Source of the DNA: Xanthobacter tagetidis
GTDB taxonomy: Bacteria; Pseudomonadota; Alphaproteobacteria; Rhizobiales; Xanthobacteraceae
Length of the DNA stretch: 64,000 bases
Direction: 5' to 3'
Assembly: GCF_003667445.1 (NCBI RefSeq)
Contig: NZ_RCTF01000011.1
Span: 91,863 to 155,862 of the forward strand
How positions within the stretch are numbered: position 1 is the stretch's first letter; each line of letters begins with the position of its first letter. A program made the translations under genes and the position numbers. The notes under the pieces are model-generated. The model made no database searches and had not been told where the DNA came from. It saw only the letters and a program-made list of their open reading frames with translations. Shown piece after piece: positions 20,497-29,215 of this stretch.

Positions 20497-21273
20497 TCAG
20501 GACCGCAGCAGCGCCAGGAGGCGCGCCGCCGCATCCATCTCGGTGCGGCGGGCGGCGCGGCGGGCGGCGGCGGCTTCGTCGTCGCCCCACTGATCGCGGT
20601 TGAAATCCTCGTCCACATGGGCCGCATCCCAGGCCACCGGCGCGTCCAGCGCTCCGCCCGCCACGGCAAGCGCCAGCAGCGCCGAGCCCATGAGCGTGGT
20701 CATGGAATGCACCGCCGACAGCGCCAGCGCATCCCGCGGGACCAGTCTCTCCACCCGCGCCAGGGCGTCCTCGGGCTGGGCCACGTGGCGGATGCCCTGG
20801 GCCAGGAAGAAGCGCGCGCCATGCTGCTCCCGCATCCAGTCCAGCACGCCGTCCCAATGGCGCGCCTGACGCTCGACCAGAGTCTGCGGCCCCTCGGCGC
20901 GATAGAACAGGAGGTCGCTGCCGGCATAGCGCACCACCTCGTCGCGGACCGCGTCGATCTCCGGCGCGACCCGGTCGAGGGCGACATTCACGAGCCGCGT
21001 CAGGGGCATGGAGAACGGATCGATCTCCGCGCCCTGCGCCGCCCATTCCGCAGCCATGGCCTCGGCGAGCGCGCGGGTGGGCACGGCGAGCAGCGCGCGG
21101 GCCGGGGTACGCACCGGGCGGCCGTCGAGCAGCACGCTGAAGCCGCCCTCCCCGTCGCCCACGCCCACGTCCTTATAGAAGCGCTTGGGCAGCGCGGTCT
21201 TCTGCGCGGCGCGCACGCGCGCGGCCGGGTCGGCGGCTTCGCCGGCGCCGAGATCGGCCATGATGTCGCGCAT
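20497..21273 (-). CDS. ATP12-family F1-ATPase assembly chaperone
   Basis: A 258-aa protein of the ATP12 family, which in mitochondria binds the F1 alpha subunit during ATP synthase assembly. LPKRFYKDVGV, FSVLLDGRPVRTPAR, MPLTRLVNVALDRV and SDLLFYRAEGP are typical. I chose the ATG at 21273 because it lies seven bases after a strong GGGGAGG. An ATG two codons upstream touches that Shine-Dalgarno and is less likely. It sits between a HAD hydrolase and the TfoX-like gene on one minus-strand row. Alphaproteobacteria and mitochondria share this family. Confidence 0.9.
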   Translation of the reverse strand: MRDIMADLGAGEAADPAARVRAAQKTALPKRFYKDVGVGDGEGGFSVLLDGRPVRTPARALLAVPTRALAEAMAAEWAAQGAEIDPFSMPLTRLVNVALDRVAPEIDAVRDEVVRYAGSDLLFYRAEGPQTLVERQARHWDGVLDWMREQHGARFFLAQGIRHVAQPEDALARVERLVPRDALALSAVHSMTTLMGSALLALAVAGGALDAPVAWDAAHVDEDFNRDQWGDDEAAAARRAARRTEMDAAARLLALLRS

Positions 21274-21295
21274 GCTCATTCCTCCCCTGCTGGGC

Positions 21296-21976
21296 TCAGG
21301 CGCTCAGCGCGCCGCGCTGCGCCATCAGCGCGAAGGCGGCGCCCGGCACCTGCTCGAAGCGGTCCACCAGCATGTGCGCGCCCGCGCGCTTCAGCTCTTC
21401 GACCGGATGATAGCCCCAGGAGACGCCGAGCGCCGACGCCCCGGCAGCCCGGGCCATGGCGATGTCGAAGCTGGTGTCACCCACCACGACGGTGTCCTCG
21501 GGCTGCGCACCCACCTCCGCCATCGCCTGGAGCACCATCGCCGGATGCGGCTTGGAGGGGGCGCTGTCGGCGGTCTGGATGGTGGCGAACCAGCCTTCCA
21601 TGGCGTGGGCCGCCAGGACCCGGTCGACGCCGCGCCGGTTCTTGCCGGTCGCCATGCCAAGGATCACGTCCGGCCGCAGGCGCAGCGCGTCCAGCACGTC
21701 GCGGGCGGCCGGGAACATCGGCTCCGGCGGCTCGCTGTCGCGCAGCCGCATGAAGGCGGCGCGATAGGACTCCACCAGGGCTTCCACGGGATAGGCCGGA
21801 TCGCCGGCGGAGAGCGCCACGAACGCCTCCGGCAGGGAGAGCCCGACCACCGAGAGGATGGTCGCGCGCGAAGGCGGCGCCACGCCGCGCACCGCGTGCG
21901 CTTCGTGCATGGCGGCGACAATCATGTGCTGGCTGTCCACCAGCGTGCCGTCGCAATCGAACAGGACCAGCTTCAT
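21296..21976 (-). CDS. HAD-family hydrolase (phosphoglycolate phosphatase-like)
   Basis: A 226-aa HAD-IA phosphatase. The nucleophile motif is VLFDCDGTLVDS (residues 4-15), motif II is GMATGKNRR, and motif III/IV is KPHPAMVLQ followed by VVVGDTSFDIAMARAAG. The helical cap lies between residues 16 and about 85. Phosphoglycolate phosphatase or a similar small-sugar phosphatase is the best guess, but the family is promiscuous. It precedes the ATP12 gene by 22 bp and follows the zinc-ribbon protein by 13 bp, so the four genes may be one transcript. Confidence 0.85.
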   Translation of the reverse strand: MKLVLFDCDGTLVDSQHMIVAAMHEAHAVRGVAPPSRATILSVVGLSLPEAFVALSAGDPAYPVEALVESYRAAFMRLRDSEPPEPMFPAARDVLDALRLRPDVILGMATGKNRRGVDRVLAAHAMEGWFATIQTADSAPSKPHPAMVLQAMAEVGAQPEDTVVVGDTSFDIAMARAAGASALGVSWGYHPVEELKRAGAHMLVDRFEQVPGAAFALMAQRGALSA

Positions 21977-21989
21977 CCCCCCACCACCT

Positions 21990-22778
21990 TCATTTCTGGC
22001 TCATCTGCTGGGTCGCCACATCATAGAGCCACGTCGCGCCCGAGGGATCGAGGAACACCACCTGACGGAAGCCGCGCTGCGCGCACTGGCGCGGGAACGG
22101 CCCGGAGACGATCAGCTCGGCCGCGGTCTGGGCGGGGAAATTGAACTTGATGGTCAGCACCGCCGCGTCGTCACCGGATGTGGCGACGGTCAGATCGAGC
22201 CCGTTCTCGACGAACTTCTGCTGCGTCTGCTTGGCGAAGGCCTTGCGCGTTTCCACGTCCGCGGGCGTCACCGGCGGAGGGCTGTGCAGGGTGGGCAAGG
22301 GCAGCCTTGCCTCGCCGACGCCGCCGTCGGCCGGTCCCGGCGCGGCGAGCGCCAAGGCCCCGCCGGGCGTCGCGGCCGGCGGCGGCTGGATCGAGCCGAA
22401 GGGCTGGGGCGTGATGAGGGCCTGGCTGGCACCGGCGGGCGCATCCGGCGGCGGCGCGAAGGCAGGAGCCGAGGGGGCCGCAGCCGGCGCGGCGCCCTCA
22501 GGCGTCGCCTGAGGCGCGGCTGGAGGCGCGGCATCGGCGGGGGCGGTCTGCGCCGCCACCTGCTGGCCGCTGTCCCGCGGCGGCACGGTCGGCGGCAGCG
22601 CGTCGAGCACCCACCACGCCAGCCCGCCCACGAGCAGGGCCGCACCCGCCCCGCCGAAACCCACCGCGAACGGCACCCAGGCGCGCGACTTCAGGTTGCG
22701 CCCGCAGAAGGGACAATGGGCCTCCTCGGGATAGACCTGAGCCCCGCAGCCGGGGCAGAAGTCCGATCTCGAGTCCAT
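21990..22778 (-). CDS. Zinc-ribbon membrane protein of unknown function
   Basis: A 262-aa protein I do not recognise as a named family. The N-terminus is a zinc ribbon (FCPGCGAQVYPEEAHCPFCGR, two CxxC pairs), followed by one membrane helix (about residues 36-58, VGFGGAGAALLVGGLAWWVL). Next comes an about 110-residue Ala/Pro-rich linker, then a compact domain of about 90 residues from ETRKAFAKQTQQKFVEN to the end. That domain has alternating hydrophobic strands (LDLTVATSGDD, VLTIKFNF, FRQVVFLDPSG). The topology suggests a cytoplasmic zinc ribbon and a periplasmic domain. The ATG at 22778 has GGAGG eight bases upstream. It leads the HAD-ATP12-TfoX row. Confidence 0.8.
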   Translation of the reverse strand: MDSRSDFCPGCGAQVYPEEAHCPFCGRNLKSRAWVPFAVGFGGAGAALLVGGLAWWVLDALPPTVPPRDSGQQVAAQTAPADAAPPAAPQATPEGAAPAAAPSAPAFAPPPDAPAGASQALITPQPFGSIQPPPAATPGGALALAAPGPADGGVGEARLPLPTLHSPPPVTPADVETRKAFAKQTQQKFVENGLDLTVATSGDDAAVLTIKFNFPAQTAAELIVSGPFPRQCAQRGFRQVVFLDPSGATWLYDVATQQMSQK

Positions 22779-22868
22779 AAGCACGCCTCCGGACGCTGGA
22801 ACCACCGTGCCGAACCGGAGCGCCCGGCACGCAAGAGGGCGCCCTTTAGCAGACCATTGTGGCGGTTC

Positions 22869-24800
22869 CTATTGCGGATTGCCGAAATTGAGCGCCGGCG
22901 GCGGCGGCATGTCGAGGCCCGGCGACAGGTTGTCGAACTGCTGCTGGATCTGCTTCTGGTCGAGCTGCACGCCGCCGGACTTGTAGTGCGTCACCATGCC
23001 GGGGAACAGGATGATGAGCGCCACCATGACGAGCTGGATGCACACGAACGGCACGGCGCCCCAATAGATCTGCCCGGTCGTCACCGGCTCCATCCTCTTG
23101 CCGGTCACGCGGTCGATATAGGGCACCTTGGCCGCCACCGAGCGCAGGAAGAACAGGGCGAAGCCGAATGGCGGGTGCATGAAGGAGGTCTGCATGTTGA
23201 CCGCGAGCATCACGCCGAACCAGATCAGGTCAATGCCGAGCTTGTCCGCCGCGGGGCCGAGCAGCGGGATGATGATGAAGGCCAGCTCGAAATAATCGAG
23301 GAAGAAGGCCAGCACGAACACCAGCGCATTGACCGCAATCAGGAAGCCCACCTGCCCGCCGGGCAGCGAGACCAGCAGTTCCTCCACCCACAGGTGCCCG
23401 TCCACCCCGTAGAAGGTGAGCGAGAACACGCGCGCGCCGAGCAGGATGAAGAGCACGAAGGCCGAGAGCTTGGCGGTGGAATAGGTTGCCTGCCGCATCA
23501 GGTCGAACTTGAGCCGCCCGCGCGCCAGGGCCAGCGCCAGCGCGCCGACCGAGCCCATGGCGCCGCCTTCGGTGGGGGTGGCGACGCCGATGAAGATGGT
23601 GCCCAGCACGAGGAAGATAAGCGCCAGCGGCGGCACCATCACGAACACCACCTGCTCGGCGAGCTTGGACAGCAGGCGGAGGCGGAACACGCGGTTCAGC
23701 ACCGCGATGACGAAGGCGAGGCCCACCGTGGCCGACATGGTCAGCACCACAAAGTCGGCGCCGAACTTCACGCCGCTCTCCCACATCAGGAAGATGCCGA
23801 TGGCGATGGCGAGCGCGAGGGTGATGAACAAGGAGGGCGTCAGGAGCTTCGCTGCGCCGGACAGCACGTAGTACAGCAGCAGGAAGGCGACGACGCCCCA
23901 GGCGAGCGTGTTGGCGATGCCCGGCAGCAGGCCCGCCGTCAGACCCGGCAGCGAGCCGGTGGCAATCAAATAGGCGAAGCCCGCCGCGGCGATCGCCCCG
24001 AGCACGCGCGATGGCCCGCTCTTCTGGTCGGGATCGCGCAGGGTCTGCGCCTCCAGCGGCAGACCGGGCGCGGCGCCGGGAAAGATCGTGGAGACGAGGA
24101 AGATGTACACCGCGTAGAGGCTGGCGAGGATCAGGCCCGGCAGGAACGCGCCCTCATACATGTCGCCCACCGAGCGGTTCAGCTGGTCGGCCATGACGAT
24201 GAGCACGAGCGAGGGCGGGATGATCTGGGCGAGCGTGCCGGACGCCGCGATCACGCCCGAGGCGACGCGCCGGTCATAGCCGTAGCGCAGCATGATGGGC
24301 AGCGAGATCAGGCCCATGGAGATCACCGAGGCGGCGACCACGCCGGTGGTGGCGGCGAGCAGCGCGCCGACGAAGATCACCGCATAGGCAAGCCCGCCGC
24401 GCACCGAGCCGAACACCTGGCCGATGGTGTCGAGCAGGTCCTCGGCCATGCCCGATCGTTCCAGGATCAGGCCCATGAAGGTGAAGAACGGCACCGCGAG
24501 GAGCACCTCGTTGTTCATGGTACCGTAGACGCGCTCGGGCAGCGCCTGGAGGAAGGACGGCTCGAACAGGCCGAGCCAGATGCCGACCAGGCCGAAGATC
24601 AGGCCGTTGGCGGCCAGAGAGAAGGCCACCGGGTAGCCCAGCAGCAGGAACACCACGAGCGCCGCGAACATGATCGGCGCCATGTTGTGGATGAACCAGC
24701 CCCTGAAGCCGGGCTCGGCCGCGAACGCCATGTCGGGCGCGAGGGCGATGAGGAGGCCGAGGGCGAGCGCCAGCGCGGCGAGCGGGAAGCGGGTCTTCAT
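22869..24800 (-). CDS. TRAP transporter large permease (DctM)
   Basis: A 643-aa membrane subunit of a tripartite ATP-independent periplasmic transporter, driving solute uptake by an ion gradient. GYPVAFSLAANGLIFG, PFFTFMGLILERSGMAEDLLDTIG, IPPSLVLIVMADQL and VAVNMQTSFMHPPFGFALFFLR-type segments are typical of DctM. It is about 200 residues longer than standard DctM because of a central insertion with extra hydrophobic helices (about residues 235-400). That is characteristic of the subgroup annotated for mannitol/chloroaromatic uptake. The ATG follows the dctQ stop by seven bases. No periplasmic receptor (DctP) is in the window, so the substrate is open. Confidence 0.93.
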   Translation of the reverse strand: MKTRFPLAALALALGLLIALAPDMAFAAEPGFRGWFIHNMAPIMFAALVVFLLLGYPVAFSLAANGLIFGLVGIWLGLFEPSFLQALPERVYGTMNNEVLLAVPFFTFMGLILERSGMAEDLLDTIGQVFGSVRGGLAYAVIFVGALLAATTGVVAASVISMGLISLPIMLRYGYDRRVASGVIAASGTLAQIIPPSLVLIVMADQLNRSVGDMYEGAFLPGLILASLYAVYIFLVSTIFPGAAPGLPLEAQTLRDPDQKSGPSRVLGAIAAAGFAYLIATGSLPGLTAGLLPGIANTLAWGVVAFLLLYYVLSGAAKLLTPSLFITLALAIAIGIFLMWESGVKFGADFVVLTMSATVGLAFVIAVLNRVFRLRLLSKLAEQVVFVMVPPLALIFLVLGTIFIGVATPTEGGAMGSVGALALALARGRLKFDLMRQATYSTAKLSAFVLFILLGARVFSLTFYGVDGHLWVEELLVSLPGGQVGFLIAVNALVFVLAFFLDYFELAFIIIPLLGPAADKLGIDLIWFGVMLAVNMQTSFMHPPFGFALFFLRSVAAKVPYIDRVTGKRMEPVTTGQIYWGAVPFVCIQLVMVALIILFPGMVTHYKSGGVQLDQKQIQQQFDNLSPGLDMPPPPALNFGNPQ

Positions 24801-24807
24801 CTGTGCC

Positions 24808-25434
24808 TCACTCGCCGCTTGCGCTGGGGACGGACTTGGAACTGGCGGGCACTTTGGCCTCGGCCAGCAGGCGCTCGGCTTCCGCCGCCAGCGCCGCGTG
24901 GCTGCCGCCCGATCCTTCGTGGGGGTCCTCCATCCTGCCGGTGAAGATGGCGACGCGCTTGATGAGCTCGGAGAAGCCCTGCAGCGTCAGGAAGAAGAAG
25001 CCGAGCGGCACCAGGAACTTGGCCGGCCACTGCGGAAGGCCGCCAGCGTTCAGCGACTGCTCGTTGATCTCGAACGAGGTCAGGAAGAACGGCCAGGAGG
25101 TCCACAAAAGCAGGATCGAGAAGGGCAGCAGGAAGAACACATGCCCGAAGATGTCGATACCGTCGCGCACGCGCTTGCGCAGATGGGAATTCACGATGTC
25201 GATGCGGATATGCTCGTTGTCCATCAGCGTCCAGGAGGCGCAGAGAAGGAACACCGCCGAGAACAGCACCCATTGCAGTTCCAGCCAGGAATTGGAGCTG
25301 TAGTCGAACGCCTTGCGCACCACCGCATTGATGGCGGAGACGAAGATGGCGACGACGATGAGCCAGGCCGCGGCCTTGCCGATGCGCGCGTTCACGGCAT
25401 CGACGGCTCGGGCGAATGCGAGCAGCATGGTCAT
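24808..25434 (-). CDS. TRAP transporter small permease (DctQ)
   Basis: A 208-aa four-helix partner of DctM. INAVVRKAFDYSSNSWLELQW, ASWTLMDNEHIRIDIV and LLWTSWPFFLTSFE are characteristic of DctQ proteins paired with long DctM. The start is the ATG at 25434, with GAGGGA about 11 bases upstream. A second ATG two codons later is possible, and the long upstream open frame has no similarity. The C-terminal 35 residues form a soluble charged tail. It is cotranscribed with dctM and preceded by a 262-bp gap. Confidence 0.9.
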   Translation of the reverse strand: MTMLLAFARAVDAVNARIGKAAAWLIVVAIFVSAINAVVRKAFDYSSNSWLELQWVLFSAVFLLCASWTLMDNEHIRIDIVNSHLRKRVRDGIDIFGHVFFLLPFSILLLWTSWPFFLTSFEINEQSLNAGGLPQWPAKFLVPLGFFFLTLQGFSELIKRVAIFTGRMEDPHEGSGGSHAALAAEAERLLAEAKVPASSKSVPSASGE

Positions 25435-25696
25435 GATGAAACGATCCCTCGGAGCGCCAGCGGCTCGGGCCGCTCTTGCGGGACCACCTTCGGCCGTCCC
25501 GATTTGAGCCGGCACCATATGCGAGAACGCGCAGGGTTCAAGGGGTGGACCCGGCAGGCGCAGGCCCGGCGAGGCCTTCCAGGCACTTGCCGCAGCGCAT
25601 CTGCGACCAAAGTCGAAGGTGCGAAACCGAACTGACACAACGTTACCGCCACGGAAGACCCGCGGACTCGGGGGCGGGCGGGCGCGGCGGCGCGCT

Positions 25697-26776
25697 CTAA
25701 CCCTCCGGCGCCTCCAGGATGGGATCGTACTGGCTGGCATCGAAGCCGAGCACAGCGAACGACTGCGCCATGTGCGGCGGCAGCGGCGCCGAGACGTCGA
25801 TCACGCCCTGGCCGCGAGGATGGGGGATGATGAGGCGTCGGGCGAGCAGGTGCAGGCGGTTCTGCAGGCCGCCGGGCAGTTCCCAGTTCTCGATGTCGAA
25901 ATATTTCGGATCGCCGACAATGGGATGGCCGATATGGGCCATGTGGGCGCGCAATTGGTGGGTGCGGCCCGTCACCGGCTTCAGCGACAGCCAGGTGAGC
26001 TTCTGCGCCGCCTGGTCCACCACCGCATAATAGGTCACGGCGTGGCTCGCCTCGTCCTCGCCGTGGCGGGCGACGCGCATCTTCTCCTCCTCCTCGTCGC
26101 GGGCGAGATAGGTGGAAATCCTGCCCTGGCGCGGCTTTGGCACGCCCGGCACCAGCGCCCAGTAGACCTTGCGGGCTTCGCGGGAGCGGAAGCTCTTGGC
26201 CAGCACCGAGGCGGCGAGCCGCGACTTCGCCACCAGGAGGCAGCCGGAGGTGTCCTTGTCGATGCGGTGGACCAGACGGGGCTTCTGTCCGTCCTTGTCG
26301 CGCATGGATTCCAGCAGCCCGTCGACGTGGCGGTAGGTGCCGGAACCGCCCTGGACCGCGAGGCCGAACGGCTTGTTGAGCACCATCACGTCCTTGTCCT
26401 CGTACAGGATCAGGGACTTCAGGAACGCCAAATCCTCGTTGGTCTTGCCCTTGGTCCGGTCCCGCCCGGCAGCGCCCTCGCCCGCCCCCGGGGCCCTTGC
26501 GTCGCCAGGCGTTGCGCCCGCTCCGCCGGCGCCGGCCGGTTCCGCACCGCCCACCGAGTCCTGCGACGGGTCTGTCCCCATCGGGGGCACGCGCACGCTC
26601 TGGCCGGGATCGAGCCGCGTCGAGGTCTTCGCGCGGCCGCCGTCGACGCGCACCTGGCCGGTGCGCACCAGCTTCTGCAGGTGCCCGAAAGAGAGGTCTG
26701 GATAGTGGGTCTTGAACCAGCGGTCGAGGCGCATGCCCGCCTCGTCCTGCGTCACCGTCTTAAGCTCGACCGCCAT
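25697..26776 (-). CDS. RluA-family 23S rRNA pseudouridine synthase (RluC-like)
   Basis: A 359-aa enzyme isomerising uridines in rRNA. An N-terminal S4 RNA-binding domain (about residues 15-65, MRLDRWFKTHYPDLSFGHLQKL) is joined to the catalytic domain by an unusually long Gly/Ala/Pro-rich linker (66-112). The catalytic aspartate is D173 in HRIDKDTSG, and LKPVTGRTHQLRAHM is motif III. The start is ATG at 26776, where the S4 domain begins; only a weak GGAA lies upstream. RluC or RluD specificity is not decidable from sequence alone, though the domain order favours RluC. Confidence 0.92.
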   Translation of the reverse strand: MAVELKTVTQDEAGMRLDRWFKTHYPDLSFGHLQKLVRTGQVRVDGGRAKTSTRLDPGQSVRVPPMGTDPSQDSVGGAEPAGAGGAGATPGDARAPGAGEGAAGRDRTKGKTNEDLAFLKSLILYEDKDVMVLNKPFGLAVQGGSGTYRHVDGLLESMRDKDGQKPRLVHRIDKDTSGCLLVAKSRLAASVLAKSFRSREARKVYWALVPGVPKPRQGRISTYLARDEEEEKMRVARHGEDEASHAVTYYAVVDQAAQKLTWLSLKPVTGRTHQLRAHMAHIGHPIVGDPKYFDIENWELPGGLQNRLHLLARRLIIPHPRGQGVIDVSAPLPPHMAQSFAVLGFDASQYDPILEAPEG

Positions 26777-26874
26777 CAGCGGAAAATTCCCGTTCGGGCC
26801 CGTCCGCCCATGAGCGCCGACCAATAGAGCATCGCGCGCGCGCCGTCACGCGGCGGCGCCTCAGCGGCATTATC

Positions 26875-27258
26875 TCAGCTCATGGTGCGCATCAGCGCCA
26901 TGCCGGCATAGACGCCGAGGAAGGCGATCGCCACCGAGCCGATCACATAGGCGGCGGCGAGCGTGTGCTCGCCGCGCTCCATCAGGAAGAAGAAGTCGAG
27001 CGAGAATGTGGAGAAGGTGGTGTAGCCGCCGAGCACGCCGGTGGTGAGGAACAGCCGCATGGACTGGGTCCAGTGCTCGCCGTCCTTGAACGCGAGATAG
27101 CCGATCACGAGCCCCATGATGAAGCTGCCCGAAACGTTGACCACGAAGGTCGCGAACGGAAACCCCGTGCCGAACAGGCGCGGCACCCACTGGTTCACGA
27201 GGTGGCGCAGCACCCCGCCCAGCCCGGCGCCCAGGAACACGATCACGGCAGGATGCAT
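26875..27258 (-). CDS. crcB: Fluoride channel/exporter CrcB
   Basis: A 127-aa four-helix Fluc-family protein that lets fluoride leave the cell as a dual-topology dimer. GAGLGGVLRHLVNQW, FVVNVSGSFIMG and TTGVLGGYTTFSTFSLD are the signature motifs. The start is ATG at 27258 with GAGGGG eight bases upstream; the longer open frame is not family sequence. I looked for a fluoride riboswitch in the 224 bp upstream and saw none. Confidence 0.95.
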   Translation of the reverse strand: MHPAVIVFLGAGLGGVLRHLVNQWVPRLFGTGFPFATFVVNVSGSFIMGLVIGYLAFKDGEHWTQSMRLFLTTGVLGGYTTFSTFSLDFFFLMERGEHTLAAAYVIGSVAIAFLGVYAGMALMRTMS

Positions 27259-27482
27259 GGCGGGACCCCTCGCTGACGCGCTGAAGCGCACTCGACCGAC
27301 GCGGACATGACACCACAAGCGCTGCCGCGCCAGCCCTTCGTTGGGCATGGGGCGCGTCTGGTGCAGCGCCCGTCTCGCGATTGTGACCTGGGCCGGGGGA
27401 CGAAGGGGGGCGGTCGCGCGTTTCGTTTCAGGCATGCCCCTGCGGGAGGTCCCCGACCCGAGTTTCAAGGAGTGAAACGCCG

Positions 27483-27749
27483 ATGCGCAGATTTGTTCTC
27501 TCCGTCACGATCCCCGCCCTGGCCTTCGTCGCAGCCGCCGGCGCGGCGCGCGCGCAGGACCGCCCCGTGACCGACGACGAGCGGGCGCGCATCACGGCGG
27601 CGCTGTCCGCCCACACCTGCCAGCCGGGAACCATTGAAATGGACGACGGCCTGTTCGAGGTGGACAACGCGGTCTGCGCCGACGGCAAAAAATACGACTT
27701 CAAGTTCAAGCCGGACATGACGCTGGTGGAGAAGAAGCTCGACACCTGA
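27483..27749 (+). CDS. Small secreted protein of unknown function
   Basis: An 88-aa protein with a clean signal peptide (MRRFVLSVTIPALAFVAAAG, cut after ARA at about residue 24). The mature part of about 64 residues contains ERARITAALSAHTCQ and FEVDNAVCADGKKYDFKFKPD. Two cysteines could form a disulfide. The spacing of an acidic helix and a strand pair ending in YDFKFKPDMTLV resembles half of a PepSY domain, but this is only a resemblance. AGGAG lies about ten bases upstream of the ATG. Monocistronic, between crcB (divergent) and rarA (convergent). Confidence 0.75.
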   Translation: MRRFVLSVTIPALAFVAAAGAARAQDRPVTDDERARITAALSAHTCQPGTIEMDDGLFEVDNAVCADGKKYDFKFKPDMTLVEKKLDT

Positions 27750-27816
27750 CGGATCGAGGCTGAGCGACGCCGCGCTTCGCCCCTGTTCGTGGACGGCTGG
27801 CGGCGACACCGTGGAT

Positions 27817-27840
27817 GCCCCGGACAAGCCGGGGGATGAC
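27817..27840. repeat. Dispersed intergenic repeat, copy 1
   Basis: CCCCGG-acaag-CCGGGGGATGAC is an imperfect palindrome. Its reverse complement recurs at 63772-63794 and, truncated, at 63866-63883. It lies between convergent genes. The motif resembles short GC-rich repeats common between genes in Hyphomicrobiales. Confidence 0.6.
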
Positions 27841-27893
27841 GTCGGGATAAGCCCGCTCCAGCCGGCCGCACGCGAGGCGGCGCCACCCTGCCC

Positions 27894-29204
27894 CTACGCT
27901 TCCCCGCGCTCGGCGCGCAGGCGCGCCCAATAGTCCATGCGCTTCCGGATCTCGCGCTCGAACCCGCGCTCCACCGGGTGGTAGAAGCTCTGCCGGCCGA
28001 TGGCGTCGGGGAAATAGTTCTGGCCCGAGAAGGCGTCCGGCTCGTCATGGTCGTAGCGGTAGCCGGCGCCGTAGCCCTCGCCCTTCATCAGCTTGGTCGG
28101 GGCGTTGAGGATGGTCTTGGGCGGCATCAGCGATCCGCCCTCCTTGGCCGCACGCTTGGCGGCGGAGAAGGCCTTGTAGACGGCATTCGATTTCGGCGCG
28201 GTGGCGAGATAGACCACCGCCTGCGCCAAAGCCAGCTCGCCCTCCGGCGAGCCGAGGAAGTCGTAGGCCTCCTTGGCGGCGTTCGTCACCACCAGGGCCT
28301 GCGGGTCGGCATTGCCGACGTCCTCCACCGCCATGCGCACGATGCGGCGGGCAAGGAACAGCGGGCTCTCGCCGGCGTCGAGCATGCGGGCGAGATAATA
28401 GAGCGCCGCGTCAGGGTCCGATCCGCGCACCGACTTGTGCAGCGCGGAGATGAGATTGTAGTGCCCGTCCTCGCTCTTGTCGTAGATCGGCGCCCGGCGC
28501 TGCACCACCTCGGCGAGGCCGGCGACGTCGAACACCTCGCCCGGCCGCGCGGCGCGCCAGACCTCTTCCGTCAGGGTCAGCGCGGCGCGCCCGTCGCCGT
28601 CCGCCATGTTGACGAGGGCGAAGCGCGCCTCCTCGGTGAGCGGCAGCGCCTTGCCCTCGATCTCCTCCGCGCGGGCGAGCAGGCGCGCGATCGCCTCGGC
28701 ATCGAGCGCCTTGAACACCAGCACCCGGGCGCGCGAGAGCAAGGCGGCGTTGAGTTCGAACGAGGGGTTCTCGGTGGTGGCGCCCACCAGCGTCACCGTG
28801 CCGTCCTCCATCACCGGAAGGAAGCTGTCCTGCTGGGCGCGGTTGAAGCGGTGGATCTCGTCCACGAACAGCAGCGTCGCCTTGCCGGTGAGCCGGCGGG
28901 CGCGGGCCTGCTCGAACACCTTCTTGAGGTCGGCGACGCCCGAGAAGATGGCCGAGATCTGCTCGAAATGCAGATCGGTGGCGCTGGCCAGAAGGCGCGC
29001 CACCGTGGTCTTGCCGGTGCCCGGCGGCCCCCAGAGGATGAGCGAGCCGAGCGAGCGGGTCTCCAGCATGCGCGAGAGCACGCCGTCCGGACCCACCAGA
29101 TGGTCCTGCCCCACCACCTCGGCGAGCACCTTGGGCCGGAGGCGGTCGGCGAGCGGGCGGGCGACCTCGGCCCCGAGCCCCGCTGCCTGGAACAGGTCCG
29201 ACAT
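27894..29204 (-). CDS. rarA: Replication-associated recombination protein RarA (MgsA)
   Basis: A 436-aa clamp-loader-like AAA+ ATPase acting at stalled replication forks. Walker A is GPPGTGKT (59-66), Walker B is LLFVDEIHRF (D115, E116), and sensor 1 is VGATTENPSFELN. The C-terminal RarA tetramerisation region includes SVRGSDPDAALYYLARML and YRYDHDEPDAFSGQNYFPD. The ATG has AAGGA eight bases upstream and lies 11 bp after the protease stop, so both genes are probably on one transcript. Confidence 0.96.
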   Translation of the reverse strand: MSDLFQAAGLGAEVARPLADRLRPKVLAEVVGQDHLVGPDGVLSRMLETRSLGSLILWGPPGTGKTTVARLLASATDLHFEQISAIFSGVADLKKVFEQARARRLTGKATLLFVDEIHRFNRAQQDSFLPVMEDGTVTLVGATTENPSFELNAALLSRARVLVFKALDAEAIARLLARAEEIEGKALPLTEEARFALVNMADGDGRAALTLTEEVWRAARPGEVFDVAGLAEVVQRRAPIYDKSEDGHYNLISALHKSVRGSDPDAALYYLARMLDAGESPLFLARRIVRMAVEDVGNADPQALVVTNAAKEAYDFLGSPEGELALAQAVVYLATAPKSNAVYKAFSAAKRAAKEGGSLMPPKTILNAPTKLMKGEGYGAGYRYDHDEPDAFSGQNYFPDAIGRQSFYHPVERGFEREIRKRMDYWARLRAERGEA

Positions 29205-29215
29205 CGCCCTGTCCT

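Noticed and set aside
21858..24944. 1028-codon open frame opposite dctM
   Set aside because: Composition (His/Gln/Arg/Glu-rich) is the complement of membrane-protein codons. The dctM strand has clear family motifs.
27259..27482. Fluoride riboswitch upstream of crcB
   Set aside because: I looked for the conserved GG-GATGG pseudoknot and the downstream stem on the minus strand and could not find them.
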